This document shows, piece after piece, positions 38,730 through 45,732 of a stretch of DNA of 56,439 nt; position 1 is the stretch's first letter, and every line of letters begins with the position of its first letter. The DNA is taken from IMG/VR virus record IMGVR_UViG_3300015264_000006, positions 1 to 56,439 of that record; one strand, given 5' to 3'. The stretch comes from a virus. The notes under the pieces were generated by a model. That model was not told the DNA's origin, made no database searches, and saw nothing but the letters and a program-made list of their open reading frames with translations. The position numbers were made by a program, and so were the translations under genes.

Positions 38730-39116
38730 CTGCCCACGGCTCTTGCGCTGGCGAGCGGCGTCACTCAGCGGCTCGTGACCGTTCCAGCGCGCCTGAGCTG
38801 CGGACTGTGCCCGGATGCGCCGCTTCTTGGTCTCGTCGTTGCTCTCCTGGAACTCATCCCAGCCATGGATAAGCCAGCCCCCAGGCTGTGGATAAACGAA
38901 TCCGTGCGTGACAAGCCGCGTGACATCCGCGTGACGAGCGTGCACGAACGGGAGCGCCTCGCGCGGGATGAACCCGTCGGTGCCCTGCTCGCCGGAATAG
39001 GAAAGCATGCACAGATAGGCGAGCGCGGCACGGTAGCCGTCCTTCTCGGACAGCAGGGCGAGCAGCTTCGGGTTACGCGGGAACGTGGTATCCAGGCGCA
39101 CCCACGGAAGCGGCAT
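38706..39116 (-). CDS. Replication-initiator-like winged-helix protein
   Basis: 136 residues. PLPWVRLDTTFPRNPKLLAL, YRAALAYLCMLSYSGEQGTD and ADVTRLVTHGFVYPQPGGWL, WDEFQES resemble the N-terminal domain of phage replisome organisers. The basic C-terminus (KKRRIRAQSAAQARWNGHEP) would bind DNA. It lies against the iteron array, which supports a role in origin recognition. Confidence 0.7.
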   Translation of the reverse strand: MPLPWVRLDTTFPRNPKLLALLSEKDGYRAALAYLCMLSYSGEQGTDGFIPREALPFVHARHADVTRLVTHGFVYPQPGGWLIHGWDEFQESNDETKKRRIRAQSAAQARWNGHEPLSDAARQRKSRGQRHDAQAR

Positions 39117-39715
39117 CAGTAGCTGCCCTGCTGCGCAGTCAGGGGAATGTGGATTTCGCCGGGATGCGGATCGGCGTCAGCATTGAGCACCATGCATTCA
39201 CCGTCGTCGCAGCACGGGCCCCTGTGATACCACTGGGCCTCGATTCCGTGTCTGCCGTACTGGTCCATTCCGGCCCACATCACGGCTGGAGCACCGGGGT
39301 CCTGGCTCCATGTCCACCAGTCGGACCCCTGGCACGGGCTGAATACATGCAGGGCCGGGTAGCGGCTTCCGTATGACCAGAAGACGAGCTCCAGCAGTGC
39401 GTCCGGGCGGCTGGCCCAGGCGATGGTCATGCGCCGGAGAATGCCGTCCACGTGCGCGATCATGTCGGCCGACTCCAGCAGGGGGCCGACTGGCTTGACC
39501 TCGGTGAAGCTCCGGAACGGGCGCTCGTCGCCGTCGCTGAGCATGTCGCTGCCGAAGTCAGGCAGCCACTGGCCAGCCGGGCTGGCGAAGCAGTCGGGCT
39601 CATACTCCCACCGGCAGCCGATGGAGCTGAGCCATGCGGCGAAGTCCGCTTCGAGCCGTGACCGCATGCGGATGCCGTTGTAGGTAGTGGGCCGCGCCTT
39701 AATAGTCTCGGTCAT
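39116..39715 (-). CDS. PD-(D/E)XK-type nuclease
   Basis: 199 residues. TYNGIRMRSRLEADFAAWLS, CRWEYEPDCFASP, QWLPDFGSDML and SFTEVKPVG supply the E ... PDF ... ExK motif of restriction-like nucleases. A C-terminal domain with CCDDGEC is extra. Between RusA-type genes and the origin, it probably acts on recombination or replication intermediates. Confidence 0.75.
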   Translation of the reverse strand: MTETIKARPTTYNGIRMRSRLEADFAAWLSSIGCRWEYEPDCFASPAGQWLPDFGSDMLSDGDERPFRSFTEVKPVGPLLESADMIAHVDGILRRMTIAWASRPDALLELVFWSYGSRYPALHVFSPCQGSDWWTWSQDPGAPAVMWAGMDQYGRHGIEAQWYHRGPCCDDGECMVLNADADPHPGEIHIPLTAQQGSY

Positions 39716-39757
39716 CCCCGGAGCCTTTCTGCGGACGCGGATGGTGAAGCGGTGTGG

Positions 39758-39853
39758 CCCGTCCTGGCGGCCTCCGGGGGGATGGCGGCACGCCAGGACG
39801 GGGTGGATGCCCCCGGCCCGCCCGGCGTTGCTGCGCGCGGGCGGCCGGGGACG
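39758..39853. terminator. Two consecutive hairpins
   Basis: Hairpin one: CCCGTCCTGGCG (39758-39769) with CGCCAGGACGGG (39791-39802). Hairpin two: CCCCGGCCCGCCCG (from 39811) with CGGGCGGCCGGGG (about 39838-39850), with one bulge. They fill a rare gap of 138 bases in the early operon, so transcription may be partly stopped here. Confidence 0.55.
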
Positions 39854-40075
39854 CTAGGGGGCGGGCGGCATCAAGGGCGCGGGCCGTGTTCCCGGCGCGT
39901 ACGGCTGGGTGCCGAGGATGCCCAGCAGCCAGTCAGCGGCCCACCCGTACATCCGCTCGCAGACGATGGACTGCCGCCAGCCCTCATCGCAGACGATCAT
40001 GTACTGCGTCGTGGGCAGCCCGTCGTCGTGGCTGACCTTCCGGTAAGCGGGGCTGGGCTCGGCTGCGTCGGTCAT
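39854..40075 (-). CDS. Small hypothetical protein
   Basis: 73 residues: MTDAAEPSPAYRKVSHDDGL, TTQYMIVCDEGWRQSIVCER and MYGWAADWLLGILG. A small domain with a C-terminal helix that ends in a proline tail. No family recognised. Confidence 0.55.
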   Translation of the reverse strand: MTDAAEPSPAYRKVSHDDGLPTTQYMIVCDEGWRQSIVCERMYGWAADWLLGILGTQPYAPGTRPAPLMPPAP

Positions 40076-40085
40076 GCGGGGTCTC

Positions 40086-40262
40086 CTAGGGGGTGTGGTG
40101 GCCGTCGCGGATGGCGGCCTCCCGGCGCTGGAAGTGGACCATCCGCGTGGCCGCCTTCCCGTTCGTGCAGGGCATGCCGGGCAGGGCGGAGCACCTGGGG
40201 CAGGGGGACTTACGGCAGTTCTCCTCAGCCGGGCTGAGCCGCGCGGCTCTTGATACGGCCAT
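40086..40262 (-). CDS. Small zinc-finger protein
   Basis: 58 residues, MAVSRAARLSPAEENCRKSP then CPRCSALPGMPCTNGKAATR and HFQRREAAIRDGH. C-x2-C-x7-C with a histidine downstream is the pattern of a small zinc-binding family widespread in actinophages (CPxCxAxPGxPC). It stands beside the RusA-like gene. Confidence 0.7.
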   Translation of the reverse strand: MAVSRAARLSPAEENCRKSPCPRCSALPGMPCTNGKAATRMVHFQRREAAIRDGHHTP

Positions 40263-40274
40263 GGGGGGTCTCCT

Positions 40275-40766
40275 TTACGGGCTGAGCTGGCGGATGGTGA
40301 TGACCGCGCCGGGCAGGCCGAGGCTGGTGAGGCCGCCGGTCGTGCAGCACGGGTAGTCCTTGACGGCCAGGACCCGGACGGCCTGGGCGTCGTCGTGCCA
40401 GACCCCGGCAGCCGTCAGTGCGTCGAAAGTGGACCGGACGTACTTGTCGATGTCGGGCCGCTTGTCCGGCCAGGTCCGCCGTGTCTTCGGCGCGCTGGCT
40501 GGCCGGCGGACGGTGAAGTGGATGACGACGTCGAGCGGCCCGTCGTAGGGCGGGTGCTCACCCCAGCCCATGGCCTCCCCGGCGGCGTTCCGGACGTCCT
40601 GCCGCCAGTTCGTGACGCCTGCCTTGGCTGACTCGGCCATGGACACGCGGGCCTTCCCGCCGCCCTTGGGGATGTAGGCCCGTGCTGTCTTCGACCCCTG
40701 CGGCGCGGGGGTGCCGTGCACGGTGATGGTGACCGGCGGGCGCGGGCCGGCCAGCGGGGCGGTCAC
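40275..40766 (-). CDS. RusA-like Holliday junction resolvase
   Basis: 163 residues. VTITVHGTPAPQGSKTARAY, PLDVVIHFTVRRPASAP, WPDKRPDIDKYVRSTFDALT and GVWHDDAQAVRV: the conserved D-x-D(K) ... DA-L ... DD-Q pattern of RusA, with acids that bind metal. It resolves recombination junctions in replicating phage DNA, which fits the RecE/RecT-like pair in the same operon. Confidence 0.85.
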   Translation of the reverse strand: MTAPLAGPRPPVTITVHGTPAPQGSKTARAYIPKGGGKARVSMAESAKAGVTNWRQDVRNAAGEAMGWGEHPPYDGPLDVVIHFTVRRPASAPKTRRTWPDKRPDIDKYVRSTFDALTAAGVWHDDAQAVRVLAVKDYPCCTTGGLTSLGLPGAVITIRQLSP

Positions 40767-41029
40767 GGCGCGTCCCGCGTGGCGATGAACACCGGGCTGC
40801 CGTAGCCATCGCCCCGGAACGCCACGAGCCCGTGCCCCATGGCCGTGGCCATGTCGCCGCTGCGCTCGGGCCGCCCGTCGCGCAGCAGCGCCAGCACGGC
40901 CTCGCGGTCCCAGTCGGCGCCGATGAGCGTCAGGCCCCCGTCGAGGAGCGTGTGCACGGTCTCGCCGTCCGGCAGCAGCGCCACGGCCTGCTCATAGCCC
41001 AGCGCGTACTCCGGGTCGCCGCCTCTCAC
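40763..41029 (-). CDS. Hypothetical protein
   Basis: 88 residues from GTG 41029 (GTGA overlap). ALGYEQAVALLPDGETVHTL, LTLIGADWDREAVLALLRDG and SGDMATAMGHGLVAFRGDGY. The DGETVHTL/W-R segment recurs in actinophage proteins of unknown role. Confidence 0.6.
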   Translation of the reverse strand: MRGGDPEYALGYEQAVALLPDGETVHTLLDGGLTLIGADWDREAVLALLRDGRPERSGDMATAMGHGLVAFRGDGYGSPVFIATRDAP

Positions 41030-41202
41030 TGCTGCCTCGCCTCCTCGAATGCCTCGCGGCTCTCGTACACCACGAGGCCGCTCTGGTCCGGGTCGCAGAC
41101 GACCCGCTCGGCGGTGCTGCCGTCCGGCAGGGTGATCCGCAGGATGACGTACCAGCGGTGGGCGTTGATCTCCACCTGGCTGCATTCCACGACCTCAACC
41201 AT
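41026..41202 (-). CDS. Small hypothetical protein
   Basis: 58 residues: MVEVVECSQVEINAHRWYVI, LRITLPDGSTAERVVCDPDQ and YESREAFEEARQQ. A short beta-hairpin domain, probably a small structural fold. Overlaps its neighbours at both ends, which supports translation. Confidence 0.55.
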   Translation of the reverse strand: MVEVVECSQVEINAHRWYVILRITLPDGSTAERVVCDPDQSGLVVYESREAFEEARQQ

Positions 41203-41566
41203 CGCCGTCCTCCCCGTCCTGGCCGTCGAGGCGCTCGCCGGTCCTGGGGTCGATCTGCCGGAACGCGAGCCGCATGTCGTCTTCCAGGTCGAGCGGCAGG
41301 ACGGTGCGGCCGTTGCGGGACTCCAGGGCGCGGCGCATCAGCTGCTCGGCGACTGGCAGGTCATCGCGGAGGACGACCTCGATGCGGCGGATGCGGGCGG
41401 TGGGGACTACCTCGCCGGTGTCGTTGTCGGTGGTGACCTTCTTGCAGTCGATGATCGACAGGATGACGTGGAAGCGGTGGGGCTCGTCGATGAGCATGCG
41501 GACCACGGGTCCGATGCCGTTCGCGTCGCCCTTCGGCAGCGAGCCGGAGATACCAGGACCGCTCAC
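41195..41566 (-). CDS. Conserved actinophage hypothetical protein
   Basis: 123 residues: GPVVRMLIDEPHRFHVILSI, IDCKKVTTDNDTGEVVPTAR and IRRIEVVLRDDLPVAEQLMR. The pattern (beta strands, then RRIExVxxxDxxxAExLLRRA) is common in early regions of actinophages. The C-terminus is acidic (DGQDGEDGDG). Function unknown. Confidence 0.65.
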   Translation of the reverse strand: MSGPGISGSLPKGDANGIGPVVRMLIDEPHRFHVILSIIDCKKVTTDNDTGEVVPTARIRRIEVVLRDDLPVAEQLMRRALESRNGRTVLPLDLEDDMRLAFRQIDPRTGERLDGQDGEDGDG

Positions 41567-41594
41567 GCGGGCCTCCTTCGTCTTGGGTCGGGGG

Positions 41595-41637
41595 TGCCGC
41601 GGCCCCGGCGGACGTCCGCCGGGCCGGGGCCGCGGCA
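41595..41637. terminator. Long GC-rich hairpin
   Basis: TGCCGCGGCCCCGGCGGAC pairs with its complement on the right except for a 5-base bulge. It fills the gap between the gene that starts at 42063 and the one at 41566. Another U-less hairpin of the early operon; termination or RNA stabilisation are both possible. Confidence 0.55.
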
Positions 41638-41655
41638 GGCACCCGGGGCCGGTGC

Positions 41656-42063
41656 TTAGTCGGCGATGAGGCGCTCTTCGGCGGCCTGCTCACGCTGGCG
41701 GCGCAGCACGTACGTGCCGGCCGCGATGCCGGCGTAGGCGTGCTCGGGGTGCGCGACGTAGGCCGTGCCGGTGCACTGCAGGGTGCCGATGTCCTGGCCG
41801 CCGCCCGGGTCAGCGACGAACACGGCGGTGCCGGGCGTGCCCGCGAACAGGCGGTGCTCGTGACCGGACCCGACCGGCGCGATCACCGCGACCCCGGCGG
41901 GCGGGACGGTCTTCCCGGGCACGTTCCGGTGGCCGACGGGGACGATGGCCAGGTCGCCCTGGAACTGCAGGCCGGCGAGCACCGGGACCTCGGCGGAGGT
42001 GTCGCAGTGGTCCAGGACGTCGAAGCCGTGCCGGTCGACCAGCTGGGCGATCGTGGTGGTCAT
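41656..42063 (-). CDS. Hypothetical protein
   Basis: 135 residues from ATG 42063. TIAQLVDRHGFDVLDHCDTS, LQFQGDLAIVPVGHRNVPGK and YVAHPEHAYAGIAAGTYVLR. A beta-rich protein conserved in some actinophages, function unknown. A GGAAC ribosome site precedes the start. Confidence 0.65.
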   Translation of the reverse strand: MTTTIAQLVDRHGFDVLDHCDTSAEVPVLAGLQFQGDLAIVPVGHRNVPGKTVPPAGVAVIAPVGSGHEHRLFAGTPGTAVFVADPGGGQDIGTLQCTGTAYVAHPEHAYAGIAAGTYVLRRQREQAAEERLIAD

Positions 42064-42100
42064 GATGTTCCTTTCATCGGGATGAGTGGTACCGGGCGGT

Positions 42101-42418
42101 TTAGGTGCGGCGCCGTAGACGCCGGATGGTGCTGATAAGGCGCGGGACGTCGTCGCTGTACCAGGCCCGCTCGTGCTCGCTGCCGTCGGTAGCGCGGTCG
42201 AGCATGGCCTGCAGCTGGCCGGCGAGGATCGCGAACTCGGCATCGGCGGCAGTGACGATGCCGTCGTGGATGGCGAGCCGGAGGATGGCCACTGGGTCGC
42301 GCGGCGCGTAGTCGCCCCATGTCCGGCGGGCAACGGAGCGCAGCCACGCGTCCCGCAGCCGCTGGCAGCGCAGCGGGATCAGCGTGATCGGGATCTGCCG
42401 GGAGAAGGCGCCCCTCAT
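42101..42418 (-). CDS. Hypothetical helical protein
   Basis: 105 residues. RCQRLRDAWLRSVARRTWGD, ILRLAIHDGIVTAADAEFAI and WYSDDVPRLISTIRRLRRRT. Helical, basic at both ends. No family recognised. ATGA overlap with the DUF6745-like gene. Confidence 0.55.
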   Translation of the reverse strand: MRGAFSRQIPITLIPLRCQRLRDAWLRSVARRTWGDYAPRDPVAILRLAIHDGIVTAADAEFAILAGQLQAMLDRATDGSEHERAWYSDDVPRLISTIRRLRRRT

Positions 42419-43536
42419 GTGCGCCTCTGGGCGGCGGCGTACTCGTCACGGGTGAGGTTGTAGGTCCAGGCGGCTGCCTCGACGGGATCGCTGATCTCCG
42501 CAGGTATCGTCAGCCCGTACCGGCGGCGCGTGCCGTCGCGCTCGGCCGAGCCGTTGGTGCACATCAGCAGGCGCACGCGGGAGCCCCACAGCCGCTCCGG
42601 CACGTCATAGAGGACCAGGTGCTGGCCCGGGTTACCCGGGTCGGGGACGCGGGCGTTGCACAGCTCCGTGCTCGCCTGCCGGGTACCCGGCGTGAGGCCG
42701 ACCGGGACGAGGCCGGCTTCCTCGGCGAACCGGGACCAGCCCATCGCCTCGATCGCGCACCGGCGGACCTCGACATTCTGCTCGGCGCCGATCGCCTCGA
42801 CGGTCGGCGCCCCGATGACCCACGGGTCGACGCGGCGGCCGTGCCAGGCGTGGAACCCCCAGCCGTCCGGGTAGACGATCGCCGGGCCCGTCGCGGAGTG
42901 CAGCGCGCCGTCCGGGTCGCGGTGCAGCTGCGCCGGCCGCTCGGTCGCGATGGCGAAACCGGAGTAGGCCCACCACCAGCCGCACGACCGGGCGGCCTGC
43001 TGCTGCCCGTGGACGGGCTCCAGGCCGGTGACGCCGAGCCGTTCCATCGCGTCGTAGAACGACAGGTAGCCGGCCCAGTGCTGGCCGTACATGCAGCCTT
43101 CCCACCAGCCCAGCAGCCGCCCCCGGACAGGCTCATCGCCGGCGCCGCGCACCTGGCCGTCCACCTGGCCGCGCACCTGGCCGTCCACCTGGCCGCGCAC
43201 CTGGCCGCGCACCTGGCCGTCCACCTGGCCGCGCACCTGGCCGTCCACCTGGCCGTCCACCTGGCCGCGCCGGCGCGGCGGCTTCCCGGCGTCGAGCAGC
43301 GCGGCGTCGATGATCTCCGGTGCGATGGCCTGGGCGATGGTCCCGGCCCAGGGTGAGCCGAGCCAGACGATGATGCGCGGTGGCGGAAGGGCGGCCGCGG
43401 CGTAGGCGGCGCGGATGCCGGCTTCGGCGGAGGGCCGGTCGGCGGCCTGCGTGGACAGGCCGATCGCCAGCCACTCGTCGCGGATCCGGGGCAGGAGGGC
43501 TTCCTGCTCTGCGGTGAGTTTCGTGATCTTCTTCAT
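42415..43536 (-). CDS. DUF6745-like protein with 4-residue tandem repeats
   Basis: 373 residues. Near residue 90, ten tandem GQV[DR] units form a flexible, charge-alternating linker. The rest (WEGCMYGQHWAGYLSFYDAM, SATGPAIVYPDGWGFHAWHG and YGLTIPAEISDPVEAAAWTY) fits DUF6745, an actinobacterial family of unknown function. The N-terminus (RIRDEWLAIGLSTQAADRPS) and the last 30 residues are also typical of that family. Confidence 0.75.
   Translation of the reverse strand: MKKITKLTAEQEALLPRIRDEWLAIGLSTQAADRPSAEAGIRAAYAAAALPPPRIIVWLGSPWAGTIAQAIAPEIIDAALLDAGKPPRRRGQVDGQVDGQVRGQVDGQVRGQVRGQVDGQVRGQVDGQVRGAGDEPVRGRLLGWWEGCMYGQHWAGYLSFYDAMERLGVTGLEPVHGQQQAARSCGWWWAYSGFAIATERPAQLHRDPDGALHSATGPAIVYPDGWGFHAWHGRRVDPWVIGAPTVEAIGAEQNVEVRRCAIEAMGWSRFAEEAGLVPVGLTPGTRQASTELCNARVPDPGNPGQHLVLYDVPERLWGSRVRLLMCTNGSAERDGTRRRYGLTIPAEISDPVEAAAWTYNLTRDEYAAAQRRT
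43151..43270. repeat. Ten tandem 12-bp coding repeats
   Basis: ACCTGGCC followed by GTCC or GCGC, ten times without a break. Each unit encodes Gly-Gln-Val-Asp or Gly-Gln-Val-Arg on the leftward strand. The order of the two variants is irregular, so units have been gained and lost one or two at a time. Confidence 0.95.
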
Positions 43537-43949
43537 GGGGTTGTTGCTCCTGGGTCGGGGAACAGCAGTGGTGGCTGGGCGGGCTGGCCGGGCTCGCGCA
43601 CGGCGGGCGGGCGGCGGCGGCGGTGCCGGCTGTCAGCGGCGAGGGCGGCGAGAGCGGCGGCACGGCGGAACTCCGCGGCGTCCGGGCACGTGTCGAGATG
43701 ATTCGTGAATCTCGACTCGCCCTCCGCAGGCTTCTCATCCTTGGCGAGGAACCGGCCCGGCTCGGTGGTGTACGGGCGGGCGGCGACGGTGCCCGTCTCG
43801 GACGGGGCGGCTTCGAGGGGGAGGCGCAGCAGCCGCCCCCCGGCGGGCGGCTGGACGGTCTTCATCCACACCAGGGCGGTGCAGTGCGGGCCGCGGCAGG
43901 CCGCGGGGTGCCGGGGTGAGCTGGGCAAGCCGGGCGGGCGGCTAGGCAC
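43533..43949 (-). CDS. Small zinc-ribbon-like protein
   Basis: 138 residues from GTG 43949. CRGPHCTALVWMKTVQPPAG, LPLEAAPSETGTVAARPYTT and GRFLAKDEKPAEGESRFTNH-LDTCPDAAEFR. The opening and closing pattern resembles the phage family that uses two split C-x-C and H-x-C pairs to bind zinc. The tail is arginine/proline-rich. Confidence 0.6.
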   Translation of the reverse strand: MPSRPPGLPSSPRHPAACRGPHCTALVWMKTVQPPAGGRLLRLPLEAAPSETGTVAARPYTTEPGRFLAKDEKPAEGESRFTNHLDTCPDAAEFRRAAALAALAADSRHRRRRPPAVREPGQPAQPPLLFPDPGATTP

Positions 43950-44247
43950 GGGGCACCGCCAGCGGCGAGCGGGCCATCTGGCGCAGCGGGCAGCGGTGGC
44001 CGTCGGCTTCCCGGCACTCGCCGCAGAGCGCTATCCCGGCGGTGAGGTCGCCGGCGTGCGGAGCGCACAGCTCGCGCAGGCCGAGGTGCTCGTGGACGCA
44101 TCCGGCCATGACCATCACCGTCGCTGCCCGCTCGCAGTCATGGCCCGACTCGAAGTTGTAGGCCATGCAGGTCTCATCCACTGGCGTCAGCCCCCTGCCG
44201 CTGAGAGGCAGGCTGTAGTCGGCGGTGACGACGGTGACGTCATCCAT
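43942..44247 (-). CDS. Cysteine-rich hypothetical protein
   Basis: 101 residues: MAYNFESGHDCERAATVMVM, CVHEHLGLRELCAPHAGDLT and LCGECREADGHRCPLRQMAR. Seven cysteines and several histidines fit two small metal-binding knuckles. Overlaps both neighbours by 8 bases. Function unknown. Confidence 0.6.
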   Translation of the reverse strand: MDDVTVVTADYSLPLSGRGLTPVDETCMAYNFESGHDCERAATVMVMAGCVHEHLGLRELCAPHAGDLTAGIALCGECREADGHRCPLRQMARSPLAVPRA

Positions 44248-44452
44248 CGCCGGCCTCCTGGTCATGGCGGCGCAGCTTCCCGCACCAGCACGCGCCCCGG
44301 TCCGCGCAGCCTTCGCGGCAGTGCCGGTCGATGAGCGGGTTCCGGCCGTGGCATGGCCGGGAGGTGAGCAGCGCACTGTGCGCGTTCGCGGGGCAGATGC
44401 CGGGGAGGCGGCGCAGCAGGCCCCACAGTTTCCAGCGCAGCCGCTCAGTCAT
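44240..44452 (-). CDS. Small cysteine-rich protein
   Basis: 70 residues. Basic helix TERLRWKLWGLLRRLPGIC, then CHGRNPLIDRHCREGCADRG and ACWCGKLRRH. Metal-binding pattern C...H-x-C-x3-C...C-x-C. No family recognised. Confidence 0.55.
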   Translation of the reverse strand: MTERLRWKLWGLLRRLPGICPANAHSALLTSRPCHGRNPLIDRHCREGCADRGACWCGKLRRHDQEAGDG

Positions 44453-44648
44453 CGCCGGCCTCCGTCGCGGGCCGGGCGTACGTGGTGCCCTCCTGCGGGC
44501 CGCAGCGGTGCGACCTGGACCCGTTGTGGAACCAGCCCTTGCACTGCGGCGGGCAGGGCGGCGTGCCGTGCGGCCGGGTGATGCACTGGCGGATGGCCTT
44601 CCCGCAGCCCGGCTGCCCGCACCGCGGCATCCGGACGCGGCTAGCCAC
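44445..44648 (-). CDS. Small zinc-finger-like protein
   Basis: 67 residues from GTG 44648. RCGQPGCGKAIRQCITRPHG, CPPQCKGWFHNGSRSHRC. Several C-x-C/C-x3-C pairs suggest a compact zinc-binding fold. One of a series of such genes here. Confidence 0.55.
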   Translation of the reverse strand: MASRVRMPRCGQPGCGKAIRQCITRPHGTPPCPPQCKGWFHNGSRSHRCGPQEGTTYARPATEAGDD

Positions 44649-44829
44649 GGCCGGCCTCCTTGCCGCGCATGTCCCGGGCGAGGAACCGCACCGTCTTGCC
44701 GACCTGCCGCCAGGCGATCTCGAACTCGTCGTCGGACAGTCCGTGCAGCGCGTCGGCCAGCAGCTCAGGCCAGTTGGCCGGAAGGCCGGGCACTGTCACT
44801 GGCGGCCGGTGCGGCACGCGGCTAGCCAT
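44641..44829 (-). CDS. Small hypothetical protein
   Basis: 62 residues from ATG 44829: PGLPANWPELLADALHGLSD, DEFEIAWRQVGKTVRFLARD. A short helical domain. The ATG overlaps the TAG of the gene upstream. Unknown function. Confidence 0.55.
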   Translation of the reverse strand: MASRVPHRPPVTVPGLPANWPELLADALHGLSDDEFEIAWRQVGKTVRFLARDMRGKEAGRG

Positions 44830-45208
44830 CGTCGTCGTCCAGCTCGTCTTCGGAGACGTCGTCCAGCTCGCCGTCAACGATGTCGGCGTCGACGTAGTCC
44901 GGGTCGCCGGCCGCGATCGCGGCCCACGGGTCCGGGCGGGCGGTCACCTGCCACTGGGCGACGGGCATGTCGTCGCGGATGGACAGGGCGCCGACCTTCC
45001 GCGCCATGTCCTCGGTGCACGGCGTCAGGCAGTACACCGGGTAGCTCGTGAACTGGGTAGCCGCAGGCGCGGCGGCGTCACCGGGGTAGATGTCGACCTT
45101 CAGCCGGGTGGCCTGCATCAGGGGAGCGTCGGCGGTGACGTACCCGGCGAGGCGCCGGCGGCCAAGCAATTCGCATATCGCCCAGCCCTCGAAGGGATCC
45201 GCACTCAC
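44822..45208 (-). CDS. Conserved actinophage hypothetical protein
   Basis: 128 residues from GTG 45208. SADPFEGWAICELLGRRRLA and GYVTADAPLMQATRLKVDIY, then TQFTSYPVYCLTPCTEDMAR. FEGWAICELxGRRRLAGY is a widespread early-gene motif in actinophages. The C-terminus is very acidic (DELDDDDG), which would suit a DNA-mimic or chaperone-like role; function unknown. Confidence 0.7.
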   Translation of the reverse strand: MSADPFEGWAICELLGRRRLAGYVTADAPLMQATRLKVDIYPGDAAAPAATQFTSYPVYCLTPCTEDMARKVGALSIRDDMPVAQWQVTARPDPWAAIAAGDPDYVDADIVDGELDDVSEDELDDDDG

Positions 45209-45732
45209 GCCGCGCTCCTCATGTTGTGGCCGCTCATGAAGCGCCGGTCACGGCCTTTGCTGTCTGGTGTCTCGATCTGCTCGCCGCACCCGCAGGCACA
45301 CGCGATCAGGACTCGGGGCTTGCGCCTGGCGGCCACTGCCTGCGCGATCGTGACCTGCCGAAGTCCAGTCCTGTATGCGTGCCGCATGTTGTCCGGACGT
45401 GTCAGGTACTCGAGATTCCAGGCGGCCGGCTGCTGCTTGTCGCCGTCCTTGTGATTGACCTCATGGCCAGGCGGGCACGGCCTGATGAACGCAGCGGCAA
45501 CGAGGCAGTGAACGAGTCGCGTTGACGGCCGGCCGTCACGCCAGAGCTGCACAACCAGATAGCTGCCGGGTGCCACCTCGTGCGCCTTGAGTACGCGGCC
45601 GATGCGGGCGCCCCCGCCATGCCCGGCGCCGTTGCGTGCGGCCCGGCCGATGCGTCGCACCCGGCCACGGTCGCTCACTTCGTAGGCCGGGAAGCCCTCG
45701 ACGATGGCCCAGCCCTCGAACGCGTCAGCCAT
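45205..45732 (-). CDS. NUMOD4-HNH homing-type endonuclease
   Basis: 175 residues from ATG 45732. EGWAIVEGFPAYEVSDRGRV is a NUMOD4 domain; LVHCLVAAAFIRPCPPGHEV, NHKDGDKQQPAAWNLEYLTR is the HNH core; a C-terminal CACGCGEQIETPDSKGRDRR-FMSGHN is a small zinc domain. Free-standing nuclease inserted between recT and the FEGWAI-family gene; it may promote its own spread. The EGWAI start is similar to the next gene. Confidence 0.85.
   Translation of the reverse strand: MADAFEGWAIVEGFPAYEVSDRGRVRRIGRAARNGAGHGGGARIGRVLKAHEVAPGSYLVVQLWRDGRPSTRLVHCLVAAAFIRPCPPGHEVNHKDGDKQQPAAWNLEYLTRPDNMRHAYRTGLRQVTIAQAVAARRKPRVLIACACGCGEQIETPDSKGRDRRFMSGHNMRSAA

Noticed and set aside
38537-38764. Leftward frame through the iterons with repeated MLVT and CLSR motifs
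   Set aside because: The repetition comes from the 12-bp DNA repeats; it overlaps the real 38706 gene and has no sensible start context.
43151-43270. CRISPR-like array
   Set aside because: Units are 12 bp with no unique spacers and lie inside a coding frame.
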